DNA from: Campylobacteraceae bacterium
GTDB taxonomy: Bacteria > Campylobacterota > Campylobacteria > Campylobacterales > Sulfurovaceae
Direction of reading: 5' to 3'
DNA length: 34,720 nucleotides
Assembly: GCA_026983875.1 (NCBI GenBank)
Contig: JALSTG010000175.1
Span: 1-34,720, forward strand
Shown in pieces: positions 23,759 through 32,109 of this stretch. The position numbers were made by a program, and so were the translations under genes. The notes beneath the pieces are model-generated. The model searched no databases. It saw only the letters and a list, made by a program, of their open reading frames with translations, and had not been told where the DNA came from. Within the stretch, counting starts at the first letter, position 1. Each line of letters begins with the position of its first letter.

Positions 23759-26617
23759 CTACGCTTTTTCGATGCGGCAGAGGCCGCCTTTGGTTTCGGG
23801 GATCTGGGTGACGATATCGTAGCCGTAGTTGGTGACGGTATTCGCACTCTCTCCCACCGCATAGGGTCGCGTGCCCTCCGGATACTTCGCACTGAGATCT
23901 TCGCCCTGGAAATGTCCGGCGAAGTGCATCGGCAGGAAGATCCGATCGGGACTGACGCTGTAGGTATAGTGTGCCTTGACCTTGATCTTGGCGCCCTCCG
24001 GGGAATGGACCCACATCATCTCTCCGTCCCGGATACCGTGTCGGGCGGCCAAGTCGGGGTTGATGTCGGCGTACATCTCCGGCGAGAGTTTCGCTAGATA
24101 CTTGGAAGACCGGGTTTCGGCGCCGGCGCCGTTCATGTTGACCAGACGGCCGGTGACCAGATTGATGGGGAACTCCTTGGACCAGTCTTTGGCATCCTGG
24201 ATGCTGGCGTACTTGGTATCGACCCGATAGTGGTTGGGCTTGTCGGGATAGGTATGATACTTTTTCACCAGATCCGGACGCGGCGAGTGCAGCGGTTCCC
24301 GATGCAGAGGAATCGGGTCGGGGAAATTCCATACCTTCGCCCGCGCTTTGGCATTGCCGTAAGGGGCGATCCCCGCTTCCATACACTTTTTGGCGATGAT
24401 GCCGCTGGCATCTACTTTCCAGTTTTTGCCGATCTTTTTCTTCTCTTCCGGAGTGAGAGTGATGCCCAGCACCTTTTCGATATTCTCCGCCGTAATCTCC
24501 GGATATCCGCCGTCGACCTTGGAGCCGACGGGGGCCGAATGGGGGCCGGCCAGCAGGTTGACGCCGTCGTGCTCCAGGCCGAAACGGTTCCTGAAGCCCA
24601 TACCGCCCTCCTTGACCGGGCGGTGAATGTCGTAGAGGACGGGGCTGCCCGAGTGGGTCTCGGTCCAGCAGGGCCAGGGCAGGCCGTAATACTCGCCCTT
24701 CATGGGTCCGTATCCGCGGAGGCTTACCTGGTCGAACATATGCCAGTTTTCCTGATGTTTTTTCAGCCGCTCGGCGGTCCATCCCGTCAGACCGATGGTT
24801 TTGATGATCCGGGCGATCTCGTCGGTGGCATCCTCGGGCCATTTGAAACTCTTTTTGACCTGTTTGGGCTGGGCGGTCTCTTCGTCGATACCCATGAGCA
24901 TGCCCCGGGTCAATTCGTCGTAGAAGCCTAGCCGCTTGGCCAGTTCGAACATGATTTCCTGGTCCGGTTTGCTCTCGTAGAGAGGATCCACGACCTTGCT
25001 GCGCCACTGGGCGGAGCGGTTGGTGGCCGTGACCGAACCGCTGGTTTCGAATTGAGTCGCCGCCGGGAGTAGGAAAATATTGTCCTTCTTGTCGGTCAAG
25101 ACCGCCGCTTCGTTGACGAAGGGGTCGGCCAAGACGATCAGTTCCAGATTGTCCAGGGCCTCTTTGACCTTGGCCTGCTGGGCGATGGAGGTGATTCCGT
25201 TGCCCATGACGACCAGGGCCTTGATATTGGTCCCGGCGTTATGGATATTGTCTTCACCGGGTTTCCCGGCCAGAACGCCGGCATACCAGCGCGCCAGGGT
25301 GAAGCCCTTGGCGTTCATCCATTTCTTATCTTTGAAACGACCTTTGAGCCATTCGTAATCCACGCCCCACTGTTTGGCGAAATATTTCCATGCTCCGTCG
25401 CTCAGGCCGTAATAGCCCGGCAAAGTGTGGGAGAGGCAGCACATATCGGTGGCCCCCTGCACGTTGTCGTGACCGCGAAGGATGTTGCACCCGCCGCCCT
25501 CTTCGCCCATGTTGCCCAGCGCCAACTGCAGGATCGGTGCCATCCGGGTGTTGGAGGAACCGATCGAGTGCTGGGTCAGGCCCATGGCCCAAATCAGCGT
25601 ACCGGGGCGAGAGGAAGCGTAGAGCCGGGTGACCTGGATCAACTGGGACGCCGGGACACCGGTGACCTCTTCGACCTTTTCCGGCGTCCACTTCTTCGCC
25701 TCCTGCATGACATCATCCATGCCGTAGACGCGGTCTTTGATAAAGTTTTCATCCTGCCAGCCGTGCTTGAAAATCAGGTGCAGCATGCCGTACATGAAGG
25801 GAATGTCGGTTCCCGGACGGATACGCACATAATGGTCGGCTTTGGCGGCCGTACGCGTAAAGCGCGGATCGACGACGATGATCTTCGCGTTGTTGCGCTC
25901 CTTGGCTTTGAGAAAATGTTGGAAGCCTACCGGATGATTTACGGCCGGATTGGCTCCGAAAATGATGATCGCTTTTGCATTCTGAATGTCTCCCAGATGG
26001 TTGGTCATAGCGCCATAACCCCATGTATTCGCCACACCGGCGACTGTTGCGCTATGTCAGATCCGGGCCTGATGGTCGATATTGTTGGTCCCGTACATCG
26101 CGGCGAATTTTCGGAAATAGTAGGATTGTTCCGTTCCGAATTTCGCCGAACCGAGAAAGATAGTTGAATCGGGACCGCTCGTCTTTCTCAGATCCGCCAG
26201 TTTCTTGGAGATTCGGTCCAGGGCGTCATCCCAACTGATGCGCTTCCATTTTCCGTTCTCCTTGACCATCGGATGCTTGAGGCGGACTTCGCTGCGGACC
26301 AGATCGATCATATCGGCACCCTTACAGCAATGTCCTCCAAGACTGACGGGGTGATCCTGTGCCACTTCCTGTCGAACCCATACTCCCTTCTGCACTTCTG
26401 CTATTACACCGCATCCTACGGAGCAGGAGGTACAGATGGTTTTGATCTTTTTCGATCCGGGGAACGGGTCTTTGATCTCCTCTTCCGTGGCCGCTCTCGT
26501 TACTCCTGCCGATGCGAATGCGCCGGTCGCTCCAAATGCTCCCGCCAATCCTGCCATCTTGAGAAACGATCGTCGGCCCACTCTGCTCTTGAGAGCCTGA
26601 TCATGTTTCTGTTTCAT
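23759..26617 (-). CDS. fdhA: Selenocysteine-containing formate dehydrogenase, catalytic alpha subunit
   Basis: 952 residues when the in-frame TGA at 26057-26059 is read as selenocysteine (Sec187). The N-terminus has a Tat signal (GRRSFLKMAG). The [4Fe-4S] site is C62-x2-C65-x3-C69 plus Cys98 or Cys97 (GGHCCKG). The active-site context is DHQARI-Sec-HSATVAG, where other FDHs have Sec or Cys. The rest is the DMSO-reductase-family bis-MGD fold (WAMGLTQHSIGSSNTR, GEEGGGCNILRGHDNVQGATD), ending in the C-terminal MGD-binding domain. It oxidises formate to CO2 in the periplasm. The start at 26617 follows AAGGAG. Automated callers would split it in two at the TGA. A SECIS-like hairpin follows, and selA, selB and tRNA-Sec are in the window. 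Confidence 0.96.
26029..26059 (-). promoter_or_regulatory. Bacterial SECIS element at the fdhA UGA
   Basis: The Sec UGA (26059-26057) is followed after 13 bases by a hairpin TCGCC-GGTGT-GGCGA (26043-26029): five perfect pairs with a GGU at the start of the loop. Spacing and the GGU loop agree with the E. coli fdhF element bound by the SelB C-terminal domain. It lies inside the coding sequence, as bacterial SECIS elements do. Confidence 0.8.
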
Positions 26618-26651
26618 TCGATCTCTCCTTTGAGATAGATAAACCCAGCCC

Positions 26652-26858
26652 CTACAGGGCGTTTTTGTAATACTCTTCCCATGCCGCGGTTTTTCGATAG
26701 AGGATCTCTTTTTTCCGAGAGTGCCCCACCACGACGCCGTTGGAATCGGGTTCGGTTTTCTGCTTTTCACTCGCCAATGCGGCGACCGTTCCGGCCGAAG
26801 CCGCTACGGCGCCTGCGCCGGCCAGTTTTTTGAGAAAACCGCGTCGCTCTTTTTTCAT
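26652..26858 (-). CDS. Small Tat-signal protein preceding fdhA
   Basis: 68 residues starting MKKERRGFLKKLAGAGAVAA behind AAGGAGG. The first half is a full twin-arginine signal (ERRGFLKKLAG plus a hydrophobic stretch); the remaining 35 residues are polar and basic (SRKKEILYRKTAAWEEYYKNAL). Short Tat proteins of this kind occur next to respiratory FDH genes in Campylobacterota. It may help export or membrane assembly of FdhAB, but the function is unknown. No cysteines, so no cofactor of its own is evident. Confidence 0.8.
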   Translation of the reverse strand: MKKERRGFLKKLAGAGAVAASAGTVAALASEKQKTEPDSNGVVVGHSRKKEILYRKTAAWEEYYKNAL

Positions 26859-26953
26859 ACCGCCCTCCTTTCCTTGGATTTGCCTATCTTCGGGGATAGG
26901 TCGGGAGAACGAAGCGGGAGGCTTGGTCGCTTCGCTCCCCCGACCCATCGGGA

Positions 26954-27730
26954 TCAGACCTCTTCGATGCCGCTTTCGGGCGCGGCGTCTTCGAGGGAAC
27001 AGCTCTGCACCAGAGAGTCCGCCACTTTCTTCAGGCGGTTCGATTCCCGACGCTTCGCCTCCAGATCCGCCGTAAATTCACATCCGGCCCCCTCTTGTTC
27101 AACGGGGAGTTCCCTGGGACGGGGTCTGGGCACCTGGAAATAGATCCGTTCAAATTCCAAAAATGCGTATGCCACCACCGCCAGAGATGCGTAGGCGTTG
27201 GCTCGGTCGTGCTCGTAGAGGTTGGGCAGGAAGTCTTCGAGGAAAGGGTTGATCACCTCGGCAAACAGACAGTGGGCTATATTTTGCGAGCTCTCCTCTC
27301 CCGCCATCTCCATCTCGATAAGTTCGTGCATGAAGGTCATCAAAAACCCCGCGCTGTCTTCGGGTTCTTTGTAGCGTTTTTCATCGCGGCGGATGCGGGT
27401 TTTCGCCAGAAAGTTCCGGACCTCGAGGAGTCGCCGTCCGCTTTCGACCCCTTCGTGGTAAAAGGAGGCGGTGGTGCGTATGACCGGGCGTTCGGGGTTG
27501 TGAAAGATCTCGTCATACTCTTCCACCAGTCCGGCGTAACCGTGGGCGTCTATGAACTCCCGAATCTCTTTGAGAGCTTCGCCCGAATTGGTGTCCAGGG
27601 GATTGGCGATCATCGCATCAAGCGCCTCCCGGACTCCGTCGTAGCGATCCGTAGCCGTCGTGAAGACCAGCATTTTGCTGAGAAATCCGTAGTAGAGGGA
27701 TCGTGCGGGGTTGACCGATTCTTTGTTCAT
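26954..27730 (-). CDS. TorD-family molybdoenzyme chaperone
   Basis: 258 residues, all-helical, with the TorD/DmsD pattern: LYYGFLSKMLVF near the start, EYDEIFHNPERPVIRTTASFYHEG in the middle, and FMHELIEMEM with FLEDFLPNLYEH later. These chaperones bind the Tat signal of a molybdoenzyme and hold it until the cofactor is loaded. The obvious client is FdhA. It overlaps the upstream iron-sulfur gene by four bases (ATGA). The C-terminal 50 residues (about 208-258) are polar and probably disordered, longer than in typical TorD. Confidence 0.9.
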   Translation of the reverse strand: MNKESVNPARSLYYGFLSKMLVFTTATDRYDGVREALDAMIANPLDTNSGEALKEIREFIDAHGYAGLVEEYDEIFHNPERPVIRTTASFYHEGVESGRRLLEVRNFLAKTRIRRDEKRYKEPEDSAGFLMTFMHELIEMEMAGEESSQNIAHCLFAEVINPFLEDFLPNLYEHDRANAYASLAVVAYAFLEFERIYFQVPRPRPRELPVEQEGAGCEFTADLEAKRRESNRLKKVADSLVQSCSLEDAAPESGIEEV

Positions 27731-29394
27731 GCCTGCTCCATTCGTTTGAGGTAATCACCCAGCATCACCTTGGGTTTGCAGTCGGCGCAGCAGTAGAGTG
27801 CGCGGATTTTGGCCCGGTCGTCGCCGAAGCGCGGAGCCATCATGGCGGCGATTTTTTCGATCGATTTGACCGTGGCAAACTCTTTGCCGCACTCGATGCA
27901 GCGAAAGAGTTCGTCGCGTGCCATCGTCTGTTTGACGAAGGAAGAGGGGGCCAGAGCAAAGGTGTCCCGGATCACCTCCAGGCAGTTCGCTTCGGGGCAG
28001 GCGGTTTCGCAGTAGCCGCAGTCGGTGCAGAGGGAAGCGTTGAATTTCAAAGTATTGTCCTCGGGATGGGCCGTCAGCGCCGCTACGTTGCAGACGCCGA
28101 CGCAGCTCATACAGAGGGTGCAGGCGGCTTCGTTGATTCGGACCGTACCGTAATGGATGTGAGGCCCCGTCTCCAGGATTCCCAGATCCTCGTCGCCCAC
28201 CAGATGAGCCATTCGGTAGGTAAAGATCTCCCGTTTTTTCATCCCCTCTTCGTTGATACTGTAGCGGCACTCTTCGATAGATTCTGCCTTTTCGATCGCT
28301 TCGCGGAGATCTTCGGCGTTTTGGCAGAGCCAGACGGCCTGTTTCCCGTACTTGCGCCGGAAGATTTCATTGAGCATCCGGACCGCTTCGGCCGTGCCCT
28401 TGGAGACGATATCTGTATAAAAGATCACTGCGTTTCCACTCTCTTGCACTAGGGTCAGCAGACGCACCTCGTCGAGAAACTTGCGTCCCTCCAGTCCCAT
28501 CGGCAGGATTCCGGCCTTGAGAGACATCGGAGGAACGTCAAGTTCCGAAGGTATCAAGAGCACTGCATGTCCCGCATAATATCGGGCCGCTTCGGCAAAG
28601 GCCATTCGCGGCATCTGGGAGAAATCCAGTGCGCCGGAGGGACAGACGCTGACGCAACCCCCACAGCCGTGGCAGTTGATCGGGTCGAACTTCAAATGAC
28701 GTTCCTCGTCGATTTTGAGGATGGCAACGGTGGGGCAGACCTCTTCGCATTTGCCGCAAGTCTCCTTGAGGGGGCGTTCGTGATATTGGCAGATATTTGC
28801 ATCGTAGAGGAGAAAGTTTTTGTAGCGGTATCGGCGGCTGTTTTCCTGCAAGCGTCGCAGGGCTTCTTCCCAACCGAGCTCCTTGGCGTCGTAGACTCCG
28901 CTTTGCTTCATGGCAAAATCCGGGGCATCGTACCAAAGAATCTGATCGGTTTCGAGGGAGGTGCGGAGGCGTTTGGCGGTAGATACCCGGAGGGCTCCGA
29001 TGTGTCCTTCGACTCCCGTGATCTCCCCAGGATGCAAATCAAGGGGCGTAAAGCCCTGCCGGGATAATTCTTCGATAAGTCCGGGAGGGAGTTCTTCCGC
29101 AACGATCAAAACCTTTTGACCGACCTCCTGTTCGTAGTCGATATCCTGGGCCAGATCAAAGACAAGGGTGCGGACTTCATAAAGCAGGGGAATATTGTGA
29201 ATCTTGTCACCGGAAGAGTCCAAGCTGTTGCGTAGGTAGTAATCTATTTCAGGTGCAATGATATGGGCATGAACCGTCGGACTATTGGCCACCAGGAAAT
29301 TTCCGGAGTCGGATTCTCTTGTCGTGACATGAATCGATTCATCCAGCGGGAAATCCGGTAACTGATCTGCCACCAGCAGATAAGGTTGATCCAT
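27727..29394 (-). CDS. Multi-[4Fe-4S] ferredoxin protein, FDH operon accessory
   Basis: 555 residues from MDQPYLLVADQLPD, behind GGAGGAG. An N-terminal part of about 190 residues has no metal motif. Then come four ferredoxin-type cluster motifs: CGKCEEVCP (with an earlier Cys), CHGCGGCVSVCP, CTLCMSCVGVCN and CTDCGYCETACP. A C-terminal CIEC...CCADC pair could bind zinc or iron. A Rossmann-like segment (HAVLLIPSELDV...GNAVIFYTDIV) lies between clusters 2 and 3. No signal peptide, so it is cytoplasmic, unlike FdhAB. Such proteins head FDH operons in Campylobacterota. Electron supply during FdhA maturation, or shuttling to a cytoplasmic acceptor, is possible but unproven. Confidence 0.88.
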   Translation of the reverse strand: MDQPYLLVADQLPDFPLDESIHVTTRESDSGNFLVANSPTVHAHIIAPEIDYYLRNSLDSSGDKIHNIPLLYEVRTLVFDLAQDIDYEQEVGQKVLIVAEELPPGLIEELSRQGFTPLDLHPGEITGVEGHIGALRVSTAKRLRTSLETDQILWYDAPDFAMKQSGVYDAKELGWEEALRRLQENSRRYRYKNFLLYDANICQYHERPLKETCGKCEEVCPTVAILKIDEERHLKFDPINCHGCGGCVSVCPSGALDFSQMPRMAFAEAARYYAGHAVLLIPSELDVPPMSLKAGILPMGLEGRKFLDEVRLLTLVQESGNAVIFYTDIVSKGTAEAVRMLNEIFRRKYGKQAVWLCQNAEDLREAIEKAESIEECRYSINEEGMKKREIFTYRMAHLVGDEDLGILETGPHIHYGTVRINEAACTLCMSCVGVCNVAALTAHPEDNTLKFNASLCTDCGYCETACPEANCLEVIRDTFALAPSSFVKQTMARDELFRCIECGKEFATVKSIEKIAAMMAPRFGDDRAKIRALYCCADCKPKVMLGDYLKRMEQA

Positions 29395-29407
29395 CGTCTC
29401 CTCCAAT

Positions 29408-29425
29408 AGTAAATAAAACTTTACC
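29408..29425. promoter_or_regulatory. Palindromic operator, site B (AGTAAA-N6-TTTACC)
   Basis: AGTAAA TAAAAC TTTACC, the same 6-6-6 design as sites A and C with one arm differing by one base. It lies 14-31 bases before the fdh accessory gene start, just downstream of its TATAAT, and so spans the predicted transcription start. For the divergent gene at 29596 the same site would be about 41.5 bases upstream of a weak TATTTA-based promoter (29446-29451). Confidence 0.6.
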
Positions 29426-29426
29426 G

Positions 29427-29432
29427 ATTATA
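29427..29432 (-). promoter_or_regulatory. Predicted -10 box of the formate dehydrogenase operon
   Basis: A perfect TATAAT on the minus strand, giving a start near 29420 and a leader of about 26 bases with a GGAGGAG ribosome-binding site. Site B covers the predicted start. Confidence 0.55.
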
Positions 29433-29469
29433 GAGGTGGAGGGCTTATTTAAAACTGAAAATACGGTAA

Positions 29470-29482
29470 AATCAATTTGATT
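29470..29482. promoter_or_regulatory. 13-bp palindrome in the fdh/HEPN divergent region
   Basis: AATCAA-T-TTGATT, a perfect palindrome in the 201-base AT-rich gap between the fdh operon and the divergent gene. A GGTAAA half-site adjoins it (29465-29470). It is not an FNR box, which has the arms in the opposite order. Possible operator; binding protein unknown. Confidence 0.4.
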
Positions 29483-29544
29483 GTACAAAACATAAGTTCA
29501 ATTAAAATATAAGATAGTGTCAGATAATGAAAAAGATCTCACGA

Positions 29545-29572
29545 TAAAATATATTCAAAACAGCGGCTGTTT
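29545..29572 (+). promoter_or_regulatory. Predicted promoter and start-site palindrome of the HEPN-like gene
   Basis: TAAAAT at 29545-29550 would place the start near 29557. Immediately there lies AAACAGC-G-GCTGTTT (29558-29572), a perfect 7-1-7 palindrome. It could be a repressor site or a hairpin at the 5' end of the message. Confidence 0.45.
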
Positions 29573-29595
29573 CCGTCGCTTAGGAGATGAAGGCC

Positions 29596-30294
29596 ATGAA
29601 GCAGCACAAGAATACACTTGAGAATGATGCACTTTTATTGATCGAGCAGAACTTCTATTTTCTCCATCTTGGGATCTTTTTTGACCGTCTTGCCAAAAGG
29701 AATGATTTGACGCCTTTGGCAGAAAAAGTGCTGATGAAAACTTTTGACGACGATACAACCTATTACTTTGATACGATCCTGCTTCGGCATCTTTTGGAGG
29801 AGAGTTTTGATACAAGGGAGGAGGAGCCGACACTTTTCGAATATTTTGTCGAGTTTAACGCGATCCGGGGAGTCGCTATGGGGATGGTGGAGGCATTGAA
29901 GCTGCCGGGTCCTTTTCGGAAGTTTGTAGAGAAGAGGCTTTCGGAGCGCTATGCAGGCTTGGTCGATCTGCTCTCTTTTGTCCGTAATGTTCTCTCTCAT
30001 AATGTTCATGCCGAGATCGCCTTGAATCGGAAAGACTTCGAGGGGACACTCGGCAGGATTGTGCGACAGGGGCGCGATCCCAACGTCTCCTTGAAAGTGG
30101 ATTACCTGCGTGACCTGCCCGAGCTTCCGGTGCCTCGGGAGGGTTACGGTTTTCGATGTCATCTTGATTTCTCCACCCTTCGTGAAGGGACGCCGCTTTT
30201 GGAGATTCTCTCGATACGGGAGCTTTTCCTCTTGGCGGAATTTTGTTTCAATCTGGTCGTAGTCTATATGAGGAAAAGGCAAAAAAGAGTGTAA
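29596..30294 (+). CDS. HEPN-like protein, function unknown
   Basis: 232 residues, mostly helical, no signal peptide. FVRNVLSHNVHAEIAL (about 128-143) has the R-N-x3-H arrangement (Arg130, Asn131, His135) of HEPN domains, which act as RNases in many toxin and defence systems or as nucleotide-binding scaffolds. The rest is not recognised. The start was set at 29596, nine bases after AGGAG; an ATG at 29587 abuts the AGGAG and is less likely. It is transcribed away from the fdh operon and shares the regulatory gap. No antitoxin-like partner adjoins it. Confidence 0.7.
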   Translation: MKQHKNTLENDALLLIEQNFYFLHLGIFFDRLAKRNDLTPLAEKVLMKTFDDDTTYYFDTILLRHLLEESFDTREEEPTLFEYFVEFNAIRGVAMGMVEALKLPGPFRKFVEKRLSERYAGLVDLLSFVRNVLSHNVHAEIALNRKDFEGTLGRIVRQGRDPNVSLKVDYLRDLPELPVPREGYGFRCHLDFSTLREGTPLLEILSIRELFLLAEFCFNLVVVYMRKRQKRV

Positions 30295-30363
30295 TTCTCA
30301 TTGCTACACACTAAGCAATAGCCGATCTGACGGTTGCTCCCCTGGGATAGTGTAGCGAAGAGA

Positions 30364-30395
30364 GGGACATCGAAATACTTAGACGGGGATGTCCC
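30364..30395. repeat. Inverted repeat at the end of the sqr-small protein unit
   Basis: GGGACATC and GATGTCCC, eight-bp arms separated by 16 bases, spanning the stop codon of the small minus-strand gene. A second pair, GCTACAC (30304-30310) and GTGTAGC, brackets the adjacent gap. No good T-tract follows on either strand, so termination is only a possibility. Confidence 0.4.
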
Positions 30396-30567
30396 GTTCA
30401 TTTCTTCGATTGAGCAAGATGATACCGATGCTTCGAAAGCCGAAAAAGACCATGCGGATAAATTGCCATAGGATACAGTGACGCATGGCCCGCTGAAACT
30501 TACCGGGGATCATCGTGGTTTCGAACTGAGGGTCGGCGAAGTTGAGTTCCTCTTTGATGATGCTCAT
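30379..30567 (-). CDS. Small 'CILWQ' membrane protein following SQR (copy 1)
   Basis: 62 residues starting MSIIKEELNFADPQFETTMI, behind AAGGAG, 14 bases after the sqr stop. FETTMIPGKFQRAMRHCILWQFIR leads into a hydrophobic stretch (MVFFGFRSIGIILL), one likely membrane helix with basic flanks. A paralogue at 33326-33502 follows the second sqr gene and shares F-E-T, P-x2-F and R-x-C-I-L-W-Q-x-I-R. The conserved linkage suggests a membrane anchor or quinone-side partner of SQR. I know no named family. Confidence 0.7.
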   Translation of the reverse strand: MSIIKEELNFADPQFETTMIPGKFQRAMRHCILWQFIRMVFFGFRSIGIILLNRRNERDIPV

Positions 30568-30581
30568 AGTTTTCTCCTTTC

Positions 30582-32051
30582 TTATTCGGGGATCAAAGTC
30601 CAGCCGGGATGGAGCTTGGCTTTGTAGATGAAGATGTGGTGGAGCAGGTATTTGATCCAGTGTCCGGAGACACCGATCTCTCCATAGGTGCGGCCGGTGT
30701 CCCGGCCGGTGCCCGGATACTTTTCGAAGTCTTTGACGATCGGATAGACGGTAAAGCTGATCGCCTGGCCTGCCTTGAATCCGGTTCCCGCCGAGGCGAC
30801 GCAGATGGCGCCCATTTCGGCCATCGAAGCGCTTCGCAGAGGGCCGTGCTCTCCGTTGAGTATGAGGTTTTTGATGGAGTGGGCGACCGCTTTGCCGATG
30901 GTGCCCGAGGGCATTCCGGTGCGTGGAGGCATCGGCGTGATCATGGTTCCGTTGGGAGATTTACGCGGCTTGGAGATCGGATGGGGAGGCGCAAAGGCGA
31001 TCCCGGCGGCGAAAATGTTGCCGTAGTCGGGGTTGTGGTAGGTCACCGGCCAGTCGCTGGCTTTCCACTCGGCGTAGGGTTTGGCACTGTAGTCGGCATC
31101 GACTTTCATGAAGCCGTTGGGGAGGAAGAGTTTGTCGGTGATCTCTTCGCCGGCTTTGTCGTAGGCTTTGAGTCCCACGCCGCTGAAGGGTGGAATCAGC
31201 ATCGCGAAATCGAACGCCTCTTCTCCTTCGCTACCGTCGATTTGCTCATAGCTGAGCTTGCCCTCCTGGACCTCGTTGACGTGGGCGTCGAGGAGCCAGT
31301 GGATTCCCCGCTCTGCGAAGAGGGATTCGCCCAGGAGTTTGGCGCTCATGACGTAGCCCATGGAGCCCAGGTGCATTCCGTCCATGCCAAAGTCGCCCAG
31401 GTAGGGTTCGTTGGAGATCCACTTGATATCGACCTTGTCCCGTATCCCGGCTTTGCGCGCTTCGTGCTCGATGTTGAGGATATATTCGAAAGCCGCCCCC
31501 TGGCAGGTGCAGGTGCCGTGGCCGGTTCCGACAAGGATTTTCTGCTTTTCGCCTCTTCGGGCTTTGTTGAAGATCTCCTGCAGTTCCCGGGAGGCATGCA
31601 GGGCATGATCGGCGGTGCAGACGCTGACGGTATGCTCACCGATCTGGCTGCCTTTACCCAGGCCCGGCGTCGCGCCGAAGTTGAGTTTGGGTCCGGTGGC
31701 ATTGATCAGATAGTCGTATTCGAGCTCCTCGCTTTGCCCCTCTTTGTTCTGCCCCGTGTATTCGATAGTGATAAACGGTTTTTCGTGTTGCTCGTCTCCT
31801 TCGGGATGAATCGAGAGCGCTTTGGACTGGCGATAGTCGATGCCGGCTTTGGCATAAATAGGAGCTAGAGGGAAGAGCACCTGCTCCTTGTTCATCCGAC
31901 CGACGCCGACCCAGATGTTGGAAGGGATCCAGTTCCAGTGGCTGTTGGGGGTGACGACGATCACTTCGTGGGCGTCCCCCAGCCATTTCTTCAGAAAAGT
32001 AGCCGCCGTATGTCCGGCGACGCCTCCACCCATCACGACGACTCGTGTCAT
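30582..32051 (-). CDS. sqr: Sulfide:quinone oxidoreductase-like flavoprotein (copy 1)
   Basis: 489 residues from MTRVVVMGGGVAGH, an FAD-binding Rossmann motif, behind GGAGGG. LINATGPKLNFGATPGLG and GNIFAAGIAFAP are the other flavin-contact segments. Cysteines match the three redox positions of SQR: SVCTADHA (Cys145), CTCQGAAFEY (Cys181/Cys183) and ICVASAG (Cys417). SQR oxidises sulfide to polysulfide/sulfur and reduces quinone at the membrane. The C-terminus GHWIKYLLHHIFIYKAKLHPGW is amphipathic, suited to membrane binding. It is longer than most SQRs (about 430), so the SQR type is unclear. The gene is preceded by operator site C. Confidence 0.87.
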   Translation of the reverse strand: MTRVVVMGGGVAGHTAATFLKKWLGDAHEVIVVTPNSHWNWIPSNIWVGVGRMNKEQVLFPLAPIYAKAGIDYRQSKALSIHPEGDEQHEKPFITIEYTGQNKEGQSEELEYDYLINATGPKLNFGATPGLGKGSQIGEHTVSVCTADHALHASRELQEIFNKARRGEKQKILVGTGHGTCTCQGAAFEYILNIEHEARKAGIRDKVDIKWISNEPYLGDFGMDGMHLGSMGYVMSAKLLGESLFAERGIHWLLDAHVNEVQEGKLSYEQIDGSEGEEAFDFAMLIPPFSGVGLKAYDKAGEEITDKLFLPNGFMKVDADYSAKPYAEWKASDWPVTYHNPDYGNIFAAGIAFAPPHPISKPRKSPNGTMITPMPPRTGMPSGTIGKAVAHSIKNLILNGEHGPLRSASMAEMGAICVASAGTGFKAGQAISFTVYPIVKDFEKYPGTGRDTGRTYGEIGVSGHWIKYLLHHIFIYKAKLHPGWTLIPE

Positions 32052-32082
32052 TTTTCCCTCCTTCTTTAATGACTTGTAAACA

Positions 32083-32088
32083 ATTATA
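32083..32088 (-). promoter_or_regulatory. Predicted -10 box of sqr copy 1
   Basis: TATAAT on the minus strand, transcription start near 32076, 25 bases before the sqr ATG. Site C occupies the -35 region. The whole gap 32052-32229 is strongly AT-rich and has no coding sequence; besides these sites it holds a GATAT-CAA-ATATC palindrome (32136-32148). Confidence 0.55.
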
Positions 32089-32109
32089 ACCATCGATATA
32101 TAAAATAAA

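Noticed and set aside
23745-25007. 420-codon minus-strand frame inside fdhA
   Set aside because: Shifted reading of fdhA with low-complexity Arg/Gly/Gln composition and no motifs.
26057-26770. N-terminal part of fdhA read as a separate truncated gene or pseudogene ending at TGA
   Set aside because: The frame continues in register after the TGA with the conserved FDH active-site sequence and a SECIS hairpin; the Sec machinery is present. The codons before 26617 are upstream of the Tat signal and have no protein character.
29470-29482. FNR box at AATCAATTTGATT
   Set aside because: FNR sites are TTGAT-N4-ATCAA; here the arms are reversed with a one-base centre, so it was kept only as an unassigned palindrome.
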